Part shown: one piece after another, positions 1 to 10,983 of the stretch | Layout of the letters: each line of letters opens with the position of its first letter | Numbering within the stretch: position 1 is the stretch's first letter | Assembly (NCBI GenBank): GCA_018222605.1 | Contig: JAAEZZ010000009.1 | Location: forward strand, 150,682 to 214,681 | Length of the DNA stretch: 64,000 bases | Reading direction: 5' to 3' | Source of the DNA: Alphaproteobacteria bacterium | GTDB lineage: Bacteria; Pseudomonadota; Alphaproteobacteria; Caulobacterales; Hyphomonadaceae | Translations under genes and position numbers: made by a program | Notes under the pieces: generated by a model | The model's database searches: none | Seen by the model: the letters and a program-made list of their open reading frames with translations, nothing else | What the model was told of the DNA's origin: nothing

Positions 1-102
1 TTTCCCTTTCTGCAGCTGATATGGGTTTGGCTGCCCAGAACGGCAATCACGGTCTTGCGATCTGCATGGTCATCCGCTATTGGCCTCCATTCTGCTGAGC
101 GC

Positions 103-192
103 GGTGAGGTGGCCGAGTGGTCGAAGGCGCACGCCTGGAAAGTGTGTAGGCTAGCAATAGTCTCCAGGGTTCGAATCCCTGTCTCACCGCCA
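103..192 (+). tRNA. tRNA-Ser(GGA), encoded CCA
   Basis: Acceptor GGTGAGG pairs with TCTCACC, followed by G-CCA. Anticodon stem CACGC/GTGTG has loop CTGGAAA (anticodon GGA). Long variable arm; T-arm CAGGG-TTCGAAT-CCCTG. Confidence 0.96.
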
Positions 193-356
193 GCAGATCT
201 TTCAGACAGGATATGGCTTGTTGTCACTGCATGCGCCGGGCCCATCGATCTGCAATTGTGCATACCTGCCAGTAGATGACAAAGCCTATCCGGCGTGCTC
301 TCAGGCTTGGTTCGAAATTCTGCCATATCATCGGTAAAGTATGCCCAGCCGGGTAG

Positions 357-1898
<1,542 letters not shown>

Positions 1899-2045
1899 GA
1901 CACCGGCTGAACCTGTCCGCTATTGAATTGGGCGTGCAAAGATTAATCTGTGGCAGGGAAAATACTTTACGGATTTTGAGTTAATATTAACGATTTGGGT
2001 GAATTCTGGGCATCTATCTATCAAGCCCTTGCCAAGGATTTTGCC

Positions 2046-2528
2046 ATGCTGAAGCGTGTCGCCGCCTCTCTTGCCGGAACCCTCATGATCGGACTTCCAG
2101 CCTTCGCTCAGGATCTGGTCGTAGAGCAGACTGTTGAACGCGCCATCGTGATTGAAGACGAGGAAGGCGGTGTCGAAATGGAATTGCTGCCTGCGGACGA
2201 AGTGAAACCTGGCGAGCAGCTTTTCTACTCAGTCACCTATATCAATGATAGCGAACAGCCCGCGACGGATGTTGTTCTGACTCTGCCTGTGCCGGAAGAT
2301 GTCAGCCTGCTGGAAGACTCCGCGGTTGCGGAATATGACGAAGCCTTTGTGGATTTCTCGGTCGATGGCGGCAAGACATATATTTCCGGTGCGCGCCTGG
2401 TGTCTGACAGTGCCACGCCGGCGCATCTGGAAATTCCTGAAGAGATTACGCACATGCGCTGGACCTTCAGCCAGGAAATCGCGCCGAAGGATTCCGGGCG
2501 TATTTTCTTCGCAGCGATCCTTAAATAG
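2046..2528 (+). CDS. Secreted protein with DUF11-like repeat region
   Basis: Signal peptide MLKRVAASLAGTLMIGLPAFAQ, then VKPGEQLFYSVTYINDSEQPATDVVLTLPVPEDV (DUF11-like). Start chosen downstream of the ORF-track start at the signal peptide Met. Confidence 0.65.
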   Translation: MLKRVAASLAGTLMIGLPAFAQDLVVEQTVERAIVIEDEEGGVEMELLPADEVKPGEQLFYSVTYINDSEQPATDVVLTLPVPEDVSLLEDSAVAEYDEAFVDFSVDGGKTYISGARLVSDSATPAHLEIPEEITHMRWTFSQEIAPKDSGRIFFAAILK

Positions 2529-2589
2529 ATTTCTGGATTTAACCATGGGCAATTGACCCGCAGGCCCTGCCTGACGTAACGCCCTTGCC

Positions 2590-3219
2590 ATGACCCAGGT
2601 AAAGATTTGCGGCTTGACCGATCCGGACCTCGTGCGCTTTGCTGCGCAGAAGGGGGCAGATTGGATCGGCTTTGTGTTCGTTGAGGCGAGCCCCCGTTAT
2701 GTGACAGAGGCGGCCGCCGCGACATTGCTTATGCAGGCCGGCCGCTCTGTGCCCGTCGCGCTTCTGGTCAATCCCGATGATGCCCAGATTGAGCGGATCG
2801 TTGCGCTGGGTATCCGCACCTTGCAGCTGCACGGATCAGAAACGCCTGACCGTGTGGCGGAGATCAAGTCGGCAACGGGTGCAGAGGTCTGGAAAGCCAT
2901 GGGCGTAGCAACGTCTGAGGATCTGGAGCGGGCCGCACTCTATACGGCGGCAGATCGCCTGCTCATTGATGCCAAACCGCCAGAAGGCGCTGACCGCACT
3001 GGCGGTCATGGCCTCGCTTTTGACTGGACGCTTATGCAAGGCTGGGGTGCGCCGAAGCCGTGGCTGCTGGCCGGCGGGCTGACGCCGGATAATGTGGGCG
3101 AGGCCATCCGGTTAACCGGCGCGCCAGCCGTCGATGTCTCTTCAGGTGTCGAGCGGCTGAAGGGTCTCAAGGACCGCGCGCTGGTACAGACCTTCATTGA
3201 GGCGGCGAAAGCGCAATAG
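2590..3219 (+). CDS. trpF: Phosphoribosylanthranilate isomerase
   Basis: [11 protein letters not shown]..., [29 protein letters not shown] motifs. Confidence 0.95.
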   Translation: MTQVKICGLTDPDLVRFAAQKGADWIGFVFVEASPRYVTEAAAATLLMQAGRSVPVALLVNPDDAQIERIVALGIRTLQLHGSETPDRVAEIKSATGAEVWKAMGVATSEDLERAALYTAADRLLIDAKPPEGADRTGGHGLAFDWTLMQGWGAPKPWLLAGGLTPDNVGEAIRLTGAPAVDVSSGVERLKGLKDRALVQTFIEAAKAQ

Positions 3220-3317
3220 GAAAGCCGGTCTGTCGCAGCCGGGTTTCATCGCTGCGCTTTCCTTGGCCAGCCCTTCGGTCTAAGTACACACGCGTGATTG
3301 CAAGGAAAGCAGGACAA

Positions 3318-4529
3318 ATGGATTTGCGGAATACATGGGACCAATGGCCTGACGTGAATGGCCGTTTTGGAGAGTTTGGCGGTCGGTATGTGGCCGAAAC
3401 GCTGATGCCGCTCATCCTTGAGCTGGAGGCCGAGTACCGCAAGGCCAAGGAAGATCCGGCCTTCAAGGCCCAGATGGACGATTTGTGGACCCATTATGTC
3501 GGCCGCCCGTCTCCGCTTTACTTTGCCGAGCGTATGACCGAGCATTTCGGCGGCGCGAAGATCTACTTCAAGCGCGACGAGCTGAACCATACCGGCGCGC
3601 ACAAGATCAATAACTGCCTGGGCCAGGTTCTGCTGGCCATGCGTATGGGCAAGACGCGCATCATTGCGGAGACCGGGGCAGGCCAGCATGGCGTTGCCAC
3701 GGCAACCATCTGCGCGCGCTTTGGCCTGAAATGCGTGGTCTTCATGGGCGAAACCGATGTTGAGCGCCAGAAGCCGAACGTCTTCCGCATGCGTCTGCTG
3801 GGTGCCGAGATCGTGCCTGTCTCTTCCGGCACCGGAACGCTGAAGGACGCAATGAACGAAGCCCTGCGTGACTGGGTGACGAATGTGGAAGACACATTCT
3901 ACTGCATCGGCACGGCGGCAGGGCCTCATCCGTATCCGGAACTGGTGCGTGATTTCCAGAGCGTGATCGGCAAGGAAGCGCGGGCCCAGATTCTTGAGCG
4001 GGAAGGCCGCCTGCCGGATGCCGTCATGGCGTGCATTGGCGGCGGGTCCAATGCGATTGGCCTTTTCCATCCCTTCCTGGAAGACGAAAGCGTTCGCCTG
4101 CTTGGGGTTGAAGCGGCGGGCCACGGCATTGAAACCGGCGAGCATGCGGCGGCCCTGAATGGCGGCAAGCCGGGCATTCTGCATGGCAACAAGACCTACC
4201 TTCTGCAGACGGATGACGGCCAGATCGTGGATGCGCATTCCATCTCTGCCGGTCTCGACTATCCCGGGATCGGGCCGGAGCACGCCTTCCTGCGGGATAC
4301 AGGACGAGCTGAGTATCTTTCTTGTACTGACGCTGAGGCGCTTGAGGCGTTCCAGCTTTGCACGCGCCTTGAGGGTATCATTCCGGCGCTTGAGCCTTCT
4401 CACGCCATTGCGCGCGTGGGTGAGGCCGCCAAGGAGCTGGGGCCGGACGGCCTGATCATTCTGAATATGTGCGGCCGGGGCGATAAGGACGTGTTCTCCG
4501 TCGCCAAGGCGCTCGGTGTAGATATGTGA
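3318..4529 (+). CDS. trpB: Tryptophan synthase beta subunit
   Basis: [47 protein letters not shown]. Confidence 0.97.
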   Translation: MDLRNTWDQWPDVNGRFGEFGGRYVAETLMPLILELEAEYRKAKEDPAFKAQMDDLWTHYVGRPSPLYFAERMTEHFGGAKIYFKRDELNHTGAHKINNCLGQVLLAMRMGKTRIIAETGAGQHGVATATICARFGLKCVVFMGETDVERQKPNVFRMRLLGAEIVPVSSGTGTLKDAMNEALRDWVTNVEDTFYCIGTAAGPHPYPELVRDFQSVIGKEARAQILEREGRLPDAVMACIGGGSNAIGLFHPFLEDESVRLLGVEAAGHGIETGEHAAALNGGKPGILHGNKTYLLQTDDGQIVDAHSISAGLDYPGIGPEHAFLRDTGRAEYLSCTDAEALEAFQLCTRLEGIIPALEPSHAIARVGEAAKELGPDGLIILNMCGRGDKDVFSVAKALGVDM

Positions 4530-4537
4530 CTCCATAC

Positions 4538-4557
4538 ATCAATCATTTTTGATTGAT
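4538..4557. repeat. Inverted repeat IR1 (ATCAATCA-TTTT-TGATTGAT)
   Basis: Perfect 8-bp arms with a 4-nt spacer, read directly. Confidence 0.9.
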
Positions 4558-4578
4558 ATTTGAAGTGTCATCCATAAT
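4549..4578 (+). promoter_or_regulatory. Putative promoter of the satD-like gene (TTGATT - 18 nt - CATAAT)
   Basis: -35-like TTGATT 4549-4554 and -10-like CATAAT 4573-4578; both lie inside inverted repeats. Confidence 0.4.
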
Positions 4579-4613
4579 TGATTGATTCTTGCATATCAAT
4601 CGATTATGGATGA
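4568..4613. repeat. Inverted repeat IR2 (TCATCCATAATTGATTGA-N10-TCAATCGATTATGGATGA)
   Basis: 18-bp arms with one mismatch and a 10-nt spacer, ending 3 nt before the GTG start of the next CDS. Confidence 0.9.
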
Positions 4614-4616
4614 TTT

Positions 4617-5288
4617 GTGGACCTTCAACGCCCTTACTATCTCGTCTTGGGAGACCTCAAACGGTCTACCCAACCTGCTGGAAAGATCGCCCCTGTGGCG
4701 ATCAACCGCCTGATTCAGGCTGTATCCCAGGTGTCGCAGACTTATGCGGCAGATCTCGTTCTGCCTATGGAAGTCAATTATGGCGACGAGTTTGCTGGCC
4801 TGTTTCACACACCGGCCCGGATTTATGACGTTATAGACCATTTGAGGGATGCCTTGCGCGGAGCCACGGAGTTTCGTGTGGCAATAGCTTATGATCACAT
4901 TGGCAATGCAGCCGATACGATGAGGCAAATGGGCGGCCCGGCCTTTCAAACCGCGAATGATGCCTTGCTGGAGCTTAAGAAGCGCGATGCATTTTGCACG
5001 TGGCATGTCGCAAGCGCACTGGAAGATCAGACCCTGACCGTACTGGCGAATGCGGCGGACGGATTGCGCCAGGCTATGACGGACTACCAGTATGAGGTGT
5101 TTCGGCTTCTAGGTAGCGGAATGTCGCAGATTGATATTGCCCGGCGGCTTGAAAAGTTCGAGCAATCAATCTCCACGGCCGCAAAGCGGGGGCAGGCCGA
5201 CCTTGCCCTCGCGCTGGATTTGACTTTACGTCAGCGCTTGAAAGCCTTGCAGGAGGGCGCTCTTGGTCATGCCGATGGATCTGTTTGA
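4617..5288 (+). CDS. SatD-like family protein with C-terminal helix-turn-helix-like segment
   Basis: Motifs LVLGDLKRS, NYGDEFAGL, MGGPAFQTANDAL resemble the SatD family. C-terminal YQYEVFRLLGSGMSQIDIARRLEKFEQSISTAAKRG looks like an HTH. GTG start. Confidence 0.65.
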   Translation: MDLQRPYYLVLGDLKRSTQPAGKIAPVAINRLIQAVSQVSQTYAADLVLPMEVNYGDEFAGLFHTPARIYDVIDHLRDALRGATEFRVAIAYDHIGNAADTMRQMGGPAFQTANDALLELKKRDAFCTWHVASALEDQTLTVLANAADGLRQAMTDYQYEVFRLLGSGMSQIDIARRLEKFEQSISTAAKRGQADLALALDLTLRQRLKALQEGALGHADGSV

Positions 5289-5724
5289 AGTTGCTCGCTT
5301 GCTGCTGGCAGGCGGCGTGTGTCTGGTGGCCAGCTTTGTTCTTTCGACGCTGATCATCCGCATCGGGATTCCAAAGCTGGATGACGGCACGCGTCCCGGA
5401 GCTCCGGGCACGCAGCAACACCCTGTCTTACACGGCATGCTGCCAGAAAGCTCGTCAAAAGCGGTTTTCGACATCAAATCTACGGGCTTCTGGATCGGAT
5501 TTTGTGAGACGCTGCTGATCTTCGTCCTGGTCTTTGCGGGGGCTTTCAGCGCATTGGCGATTATCATCGGTGCCAAGCAATTTGTCCGGAAGGAAGAGAT
5601 CAAGGCGCGGCCGTCCTACTATTTGTTGGGAACATTGGTGAACCTCTGCTGCGCTGTATTATTTGCGTCGCTGGCGCGCGTCTGGGTGACCGGGACAATG
5701 TTCGCCGGGCCTACAGGGTTCTGA
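5263..5724 (+). CDS. Small integral membrane protein overlapping the satD-like gene
   Basis: Three or more hydrophobic segments; overlaps the preceding CDS by 26 nt. Confidence 0.7.
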   Translation: MVMPMDLFEVARLLLAGGVCLVASFVLSTLIIRIGIPKLDDGTRPGAPGTQQHPVLHGMLPESSSKAVFDIKSTGFWIGFCETLLIFVLVFAGAFSALAIIIGAKQFVRKEEIKARPSYYLLGTLVNLCCAVLFASLARVWVTGTMFAGPTGF

Positions 5725-5760
5725 GGGCTCTGGTAAGAACGCCATAAAAGGGAAAGAGAT

Positions 5761-6156
5761 ATGATCTCCCACATTACGCTCGGTACGAATGATCTAGATC
5801 GCGCGATCGCGTTTTATGAGCCGATCATGCAGGCGCTTGGTCATGTGCGCGTGCCGTTTGAGCGTTCGGACCCTTTCACTATGTGGAAGGGTCCGGACAT
5901 GGACCGGCCATTGATTGCGCTGACACGGCCAACCAATGGCGCGCCGCATGAACCCGGAAATGGCCAGATGGTCGCCTTTCTTGCACCGACGCGTTCTGCA
6001 GTTGACGCGGTACACGCTCTGGCCATAACCGCGGGGGGGCAGGATGAAGGCACGCCGGGTTTGCGCCCGCTCTATCATCCGAACTATTACGGCGCGTATT
6101 TTCGGGATCTGGATGGCAACAAGATTTGTGTCGTCTGCCATGACGCGGTGGACTGA
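5761..6156 (+). CDS. VOC family (glyoxalase-like) protein
   Basis: MISHITLGTNDLDRAIAFYEPIM...GAYFRDLDGNKICVVCH. Confidence 0.88.
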   Translation: MISHITLGTNDLDRAIAFYEPIMQALGHVRVPFERSDPFTMWKGPDMDRPLIALTRPTNGAPHEPGNGQMVAFLAPTRSAVDAVHALAITAGGQDEGTPGLRPLYHPNYYGAYFRDLDGNKICVVCHDAVD

Positions 6157-6211
6157 GACGGTGTAAGATGCTCACTGTATTTCATCTGAATGAAGTCTCT
6201 GGGGGATTGAT

Positions 6212-6532
6212 GTGACAGACCTTCTTCTCATTCGCATTACCTGTCCCTCTCGCCGCGTGGCCGAAGAGATTGGCGATGCTGCGATAGAGCATCGGCTGGC
6301 AGCCTGCGCAAATCTGGAAGGGCCGGTGTCTTCCACCTATCGCTGGAAAGGTGTGGTGGAACAGGCGTTTGAGTTCATTCTCTGGCTGAAAGCGCCCAAA
6401 GCGAACTGGGACCGTGTTGAAGCACTGGTCCTGACACACCATCCTTACGATGTGCCTGCAATGGTGGCTTTGCCTTGCATTCAGGCGAATGCGCCTTATG
6501 AGGCGTGGGTTCACGAGAACACGGACACCTGA
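6212..6532 (+). CDS. cutA: CutA divalent cation tolerance protein
   Basis: HRLAACANLEGPVSSTYRWKGVVEQAFEFILWLKA...HPYDVPAMVALP; GTG start. Confidence 0.9.
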   Translation: MTDLLLIRITCPSRRVAEEIGDAAIEHRLAACANLEGPVSSTYRWKGVVEQAFEFILWLKAPKANWDRVEALVLTHHPYDVPAMVALPCIQANAPYEAWVHENTDT

Positions 6533-7359
6533 TGCCTACTTCCCGAATTTCTGATGCCTTCGCCCGAGCCAAGGGCGAGAACCGCGCCGCTTTGGTCACT
6601 TACATCATGGCCGGCGATCCTGATCTGGAAACCAGTTTCGAGGCGATGAAAGCGCTGCGCGACAATGGTGCGGACATTATCGAGCTTGGCGCCCCGTTCA
6701 CCGACCCCATGGCCGATGGTGCGTCCATCCAGAAAGCCGGCCTGCGTTCGCTGGCCAATGGCACGACACTGCGCGACACGCTTAAACTGGCTGCGCGTTT
6801 TCGTGAGGAAGACCAGACGACCCCACTGATTTTGATGGGCTATGCCAATCCTGTTTTCCGCATGGGCTATGGCGAATTTGCCAGCGCGGCAGCGGAATCG
6901 GGCATTGATGGTACGATTCTGGTGGATTTGCCGCCCGAAGAGGATGGCGAGCTGCGTGAGGAATACGCAAAGCACGACCTGTCTGTCATCCGCTTGGCGA
7001 CACCGACAACCCACGAAGCCCGCATGGCAAAAGTCGCCGAAGGAGCGAGTGGTTTCCTCTATTTTGTTGCTGTGACGGGGGTCACCGGGGCGGGAAGCGC
7101 TGATCCGAAAGCGATTTCCGGGAACATCGAAATGGCTAAACGCGTTTCAGGACTGCCTGTCTGCGTTGGTTTTGGGGTCAAAACTGGCGTACAGGCTGCA
7201 GAAATGGCTAAAATAGCCGATGGGGTTGTCGTAGGCTCCGCTTTCGTGGACCATGCTGAAAAGGCCCACGAGTCAGGGAATTTTTCCAGTGCGCCGCGGG
7301 GAATGGGCGCTCTGGCACAAGAGTTAAGCTTGGCAATAAAAACGATTGCCAAGCCCTAA
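6532..7359 (+). CDS. trpA: Tryptophan synthase alpha subunit
   Basis: LVTYIMAGDPDLETS, ELGAPFTDPMADGASIQKAGLRSL, GVTGAG. Start overlaps the cutA stop (TGATG). Confidence 0.96.
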   Translation: MPTSRISDAFARAKGENRAALVTYIMAGDPDLETSFEAMKALRDNGADIIELGAPFTDPMADGASIQKAGLRSLANGTTLRDTLKLAARFREEDQTTPLILMGYANPVFRMGYGEFASAAAESGIDGTILVDLPPEEDGELREEYAKHDLSVIRLATPTTHEARMAKVAEGASGFLYFVAVTGVTGAGSADPKAISGNIEMAKRVSGLPVCVGFGVKTGVQAAEMAKIADGVVVGSAFVDHAEKAHESGNFSSAPRGMGALAQELSLAIKTIAKP

Positions 7360-7387
7360 TAATGAATGCCGCCGAGGAGGTTGAGGC

Positions 7388-8368
7388 ATGAACTGGATTA
7401 CCAAGGTCACCCCGCCGGGCCTGAAGACCATGCTCGCAAAGAAGGACACGCCCGACGATCTGTGGGTGAAATGTCCTATTTCCGGAGAGCTCGTCTACAA
7501 GACCGATCTGGAGGAAAACTGGTATGTCACGCCCGCTGGCGCGCATTTGCGTATCAGCCCGCGTACACGGTTCCGTATCCTGTTCGATGATGAGCGTTGG
7601 GAGCCGATCGAGCTGCCTTCCGTTCCGCATGATCCGTTGAAATTCAAGGATGACAAGCCTTATCCGTCCCGCCTCAAAGCGGCGAAGGCGAAGATTGCTG
7701 CGCGCGAAAAGAAGGAAACAGAGCAAGGCGGGGCTCCGCTCTTGCAGGATGATTGCATGGTGGCGGCCTATGGCAAGATCGGCGGTGTGCCGACAGTGGT
7801 TCTGGTTCAGGACTTTGCCTTTATGGGTGGTTCTCTCGGCATGGCGGCAGGGGAAGGCTTCATCGCAGCCGCGCAAATGGCGCTGGCGCGCAAGGCCGCT
7901 TTTGTTGTCTGCACCGCATCCGGTGGCGCGCGCATGCAGGAAGGCACACTCAGCCTGATGCAGATGCCGCGCACGACCCTGGCGATCAATGAACTGGCCG
8001 AGGCCAAGCTTCCTTATGTGGTCGTCCTGACAGACCCGACCTCCGGCGGCGTTTCCGCCTCCTATGCGATGCTGGGCGACGTTCACATTGCCGAGCCGGG
8101 CGCAATGATTGCGTTCTCGGGCCCACGCGTTATCGAACAGACGATCCGGGAAAGCCTGCCGCAAGGCTTCCAGAGGTCTGAATTCCTCCGCGAGAAAGGC
8201 CAGGTCGATATCGTCTGCGATCGCCGCAAGCTGAAAGAGACCGTGGCCCGCGTGCTGAGCCTGCTTCTGCCAAGCACACGCCGGCGCGAAGATCGCATTC
8301 CGGCCTCGTTGACGCCGCCTAAAACGCATGAGACGAAGGCGGCGAAAGGGAAGGGCAGCACTGCTTGA
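7388..8368 (+). CDS. accD: Acetyl-CoA carboxylase carboxyltransferase subunit beta
   Basis: DFAFMGGSLGMAAGEGFIAAAQ, ASGGARMQEGTLSLMQM, TDPTSGGVSASYAMLGD. Confidence 0.95.
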   Translation: MNWITKVTPPGLKTMLAKKDTPDDLWVKCPISGELVYKTDLEENWYVTPAGAHLRISPRTRFRILFDDERWEPIELPSVPHDPLKFKDDKPYPSRLKAAKAKIAAREKKETEQGGAPLLQDDCMVAAYGKIGGVPTVVLVQDFAFMGGSLGMAAGEGFIAAAQMALARKAAFVVCTASGGARMQEGTLSLMQMPRTTLAINELAEAKLPYVVVLTDPTSGGVSASYAMLGDVHIAEPGAMIAFSGPRVIEQTIRESLPQGFQRSEFLREKGQVDIVCDRRKLKETVARVLSLLLPSTRRREDRIPASLTPPKTHETKAAKGKGSTA

Positions 8369-9618
8369 TTGGGAACAGTCCAGCCCTGGCGGAGGCGTTG
8401 GGGCGGTTCGAGGGGCTCTATCCTGAAACGATCCACCTCTCCCTCGACCGTGTTCTGAACGCGCTTGAGGCGATGGGGCGGCCTCAAGACAGATTGCCGC
8501 CTGTCATCCACGTTGCCGGTACAAATGGCAAAGGCTCTACCTGTGCCTTCATGCGCGCGATGATGGAAGCCGCAGGCCTGAGAGTACATGTCTTCAGCAG
8601 TCCGCATCTGGTGCGCTTCAATGAGCGTATTCGGCTGGCAGGAGAGATTGTTGATGATGAGCGTTTGATTTCCTGGCTGGAACGGACCTATGAGGCCATC
8701 AATGGCCTTGAGATCACACATTTTGAAGCCACCACAGCGACCGCCTTGCTTGCCTTCTCTGAAGTATATGCAGATGTGCTGATCCTCGAAGTGGGCCTGG
8801 GCGGCAGTTATGACGCGACCAATGTGATTGATGCGCCTGCGCTCAGCGTGATTACGCCCGTCGATTTCGATCACAAGGCCTTCCTCGGGTCAGACCTGCG
8901 CAAGATTGCGGGGGAGAAGGCCGGCATTATCAAGGCAGGATGTCCGGCGGTGACGGCGATCCAGCGCAAGGTTTGCGATCAGGTTATCGCCGCACGGGCA
9001 GAAGAACTGGGCGCGCCGCTCTATCGCATGAAGGCGCATTTCATTGACGCCATGCCAGAAGATCTGGGCCTTATCGGAGAGCACCAACGTGCAAATGCGG
9101 CGCTCGCAGCGATGGCGGTGCAACTGTTCGGCAATTCGATCCGCATCAGCCAGGAAGAAATCTTTGCCGGGGCTCGCAATGCCAGCTGGCCTGCCCGCAT
9201 GCAAAAGCTGAAGCCGGGACCGGTGACCGCACTGGCCGAAGGACGGGATGTCTGGCTGGATGGCGGACATAATCCGCATGCCGCGCGGGCGATCGCCCGG
9301 CATCTTCAGAAATTGCCCGGCAAGACCGCGCTCGTCTCCGCCATGCTTGCCTCTAAGGATGCGACAGGCTTCTTTATGCCGTTCCGGCAGGTGCGCCCGC
9401 AGGTTTTCACCTTGCCAAATGCACCAGGACATCAAGGGGCAGAGCCGCAGGATCTGGCCGAGGCGGCAACAACCGCAGGCCTGGAAGCTACAGGCTGCGA
9501 AAGCCTGGAAGACGCCATGGAAGCCGCTGTCGAATCCGGTGCAGACCGTATTCTGATTTGCGGATCGCTCTATCTTGCCGGTGAGGTATTGGCCCGTAAC
9601 GGTGAGCCACCAAACTAG
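8365..9618 (+). CDS. folC: Bifunctional folylpolyglutamate/dihydrofolate synthase
   Basis: HVAGTNGKGSTCAFMRAM, FSSPHLVRFNERIRL, LDGGHNPHAARA. Confidence 0.94.
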   Translation: MIGNSPALAEALGRFEGLYPETIHLSLDRVLNALEAMGRPQDRLPPVIHVAGTNGKGSTCAFMRAMMEAAGLRVHVFSSPHLVRFNERIRLAGEIVDDERLISWLERTYEAINGLEITHFEATTATALLAFSEVYADVLILEVGLGGSYDATNVIDAPALSVITPVDFDHKAFLGSDLRKIAGEKAGIIKAGCPAVTAIQRKVCDQVIAARAEELGAPLYRMKAHFIDAMPEDLGLIGEHQRANAALAAMAVQLFGNSIRISQEEIFAGARNASWPARMQKLKPGPVTALAEGRDVWLDGGHNPHAARAIARHLQKLPGKTALVSAMLASKDATGFFMPFRQVRPQVFTLPNAPGHQGAEPQDLAEAATTAGLEATGCESLEDAMEAAVESGADRILICGSLYLAGEVLARNGEPPN

Positions 9619-9623
9619 GCGCG

Positions 9624-10856
9624 TTATTCTGCGGCGAGTCTCACGCCTGCGCCATCGCCGCCAAGGGTTTCGGCAATACGTGTTGCCAGTTGGCGGGCGA
9701 CATCTTGCTTGCCCATGCGCGGCCAGCGTTCAGACCCTTCGCGCGTGATCAGGACGATCTCATTCTCAGCGCCGCCCATGACATCTCCAGAAACGTCATT
9801 GGCGACGATCCAGTCGCAATTCTTCCGGGTGAGCTTTGCCTCGGCATGTTCTTCGACATCATGCGTCTCAGCCGCAAACCCGATGACCAGGCCCGGTCGG
9901 TTCTTGCGCTTGTGGGCGATTGTTTTGAGGATGTCCGGGTTCTCGGTCAGCTCCATGGAAGTATGTTCACTGCCAGCGCCCTTGATCTTCAGTTTTTTCG
10001 TTGCCGCACGCGCCGGGCGCCAGTCCGCGACTGCGGCGACCGAGATAAAAACGTCTGCAGGCAGAGCGTCTTCGCACGCCTTCAGCATCTGCCGGGCGGT
10101 TTCGACAGGCACGAACTCAATGCCCGGTGGTGGCGTCAGAGCGACGGGGCCGGAGACGAGTGTGACTTTCGCGCCGAGTTTGACCAGTGCCTCGGCAATG
10201 GCATAGCCCTGACGGCCAGAGGAATGGTTGGAGAGGAACCGAACAGGGTCCAGCGGTTCGCGCGTGGGGCCCGCGGTGACAAGGGCGTGCACACCGTTCA
10301 GAGCGCCTGCAGTATTGCCCTCCAGGGCGCGCTCGATCCCGGACACGATGGCAGGAATTTCAGGCAGGCGGCCCGGGCCGAACTCGCCACAGGCCATGGC
10401 GCCTTCATCCGGGTCCATCACGGTTATGCCATCTGCGCGAAGGGTCTCGATATTGCGCTGTGTAGCGGGATGTTGCCACATACGGACATTCATCGCAGGC
10501 ACAATCAGAACCGGTTTGTCGGTTGCCAGCAAGGTTGTCGAAGCGAGATCATTGGCAAGGCCTGCGGCCGCCTTGGCCATCAGATCTGCCGTTGCCGGGC
10601 AGACAACGACAAGGTCAGCCGAGCGCGATAGCTCGATATGGCCCATCTCGGCTTCTTCATTCAGGTCAAACAGCTCAGTATAGACCTTGTCGCATGACAG
10701 GGCGGAGACAGACAGAGGCGTCACGAACTCCTGTCCAGCCTTGGTCAGGATGCACCGGCAGGCAATATCCCGCCGGCCCAGCTCGCGGATCAGCTCCAGG
10801 CTCTTATAGGCGGCAATACCGCCGGATATGATCAGGAGGATACGTTTCTGTGTCAT
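9624..10856 (-). CDS. coaBC: Bifunctional phosphopantothenoylcysteine decarboxylase / phosphopantothenate-cysteine ligase
   Basis: KRILLIISGGIAAYKSLELIREL, PAMNVRMWQHPATQ, VTAGPTREPLDPVRFLSNHSSGRQGYAIA. Confidence 0.95.
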   Translation of the reverse strand: MTQKRILLIISGGIAAYKSLELIRELGRRDIACRCILTKAGQEFVTPLSVSALSCDKVYTELFDLNEEAEMGHIELSRSADLVVVCPATADLMAKAAAGLANDLASTTLLATDKPVLIVPAMNVRMWQHPATQRNIETLRADGITVMDPDEGAMACGEFGPGRLPEIPAIVSGIERALEGNTAGALNGVHALVTAGPTREPLDPVRFLSNHSSGRQGYAIAEALVKLGAKVTLVSGPVALTPPPGIEFVPVETARQMLKACEDALPADVFISVAAVADWRPARAATKKLKIKGAGSEHTSMELTENPDILKTIAHKRKNRPGLVIGFAAETHDVEEHAEAKLTRKNCDWIVANDVSGDVMGGAENEIVLITREGSERWPRMGKQDVARQLATRIAETLGGDGAGVRLAAE

Positions 10857-10983
10857 CTTCCGCGCTCTAGGTCTGGGCCTGTTTATCGCAAATTTCTTGC
10901 CGTTACCCCATGAAAACCCTGTGAATGTCGGCACTGCGTTAAGGAATGCCGGGCTTTCAGCAGGATTTGGGGTCTAACAGGGC

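Noticed and set aside
1980-1991. GTTAATATTAAC perfect 12-bp palindrome upstream of the DUF11-like gene, considered as a CtrA site
   Set aside because: Spacing does not fit TTAA-N7-TTAA, and AT-rich palindromes this short arise easily in promoters.
3246-4535. 429-aa antisense ORF opposite trpB
   Set aside because: Mirrors a clear trpB; long antisense open frames are expected in GC-rich coding DNA, and the translation resembles no family I recognise.
7208-8329. 373-aa antisense ORF opposite trpA/accD
   Set aside because: Antisense to unambiguous accD; Arg/His-rich composition typical of spurious frames.
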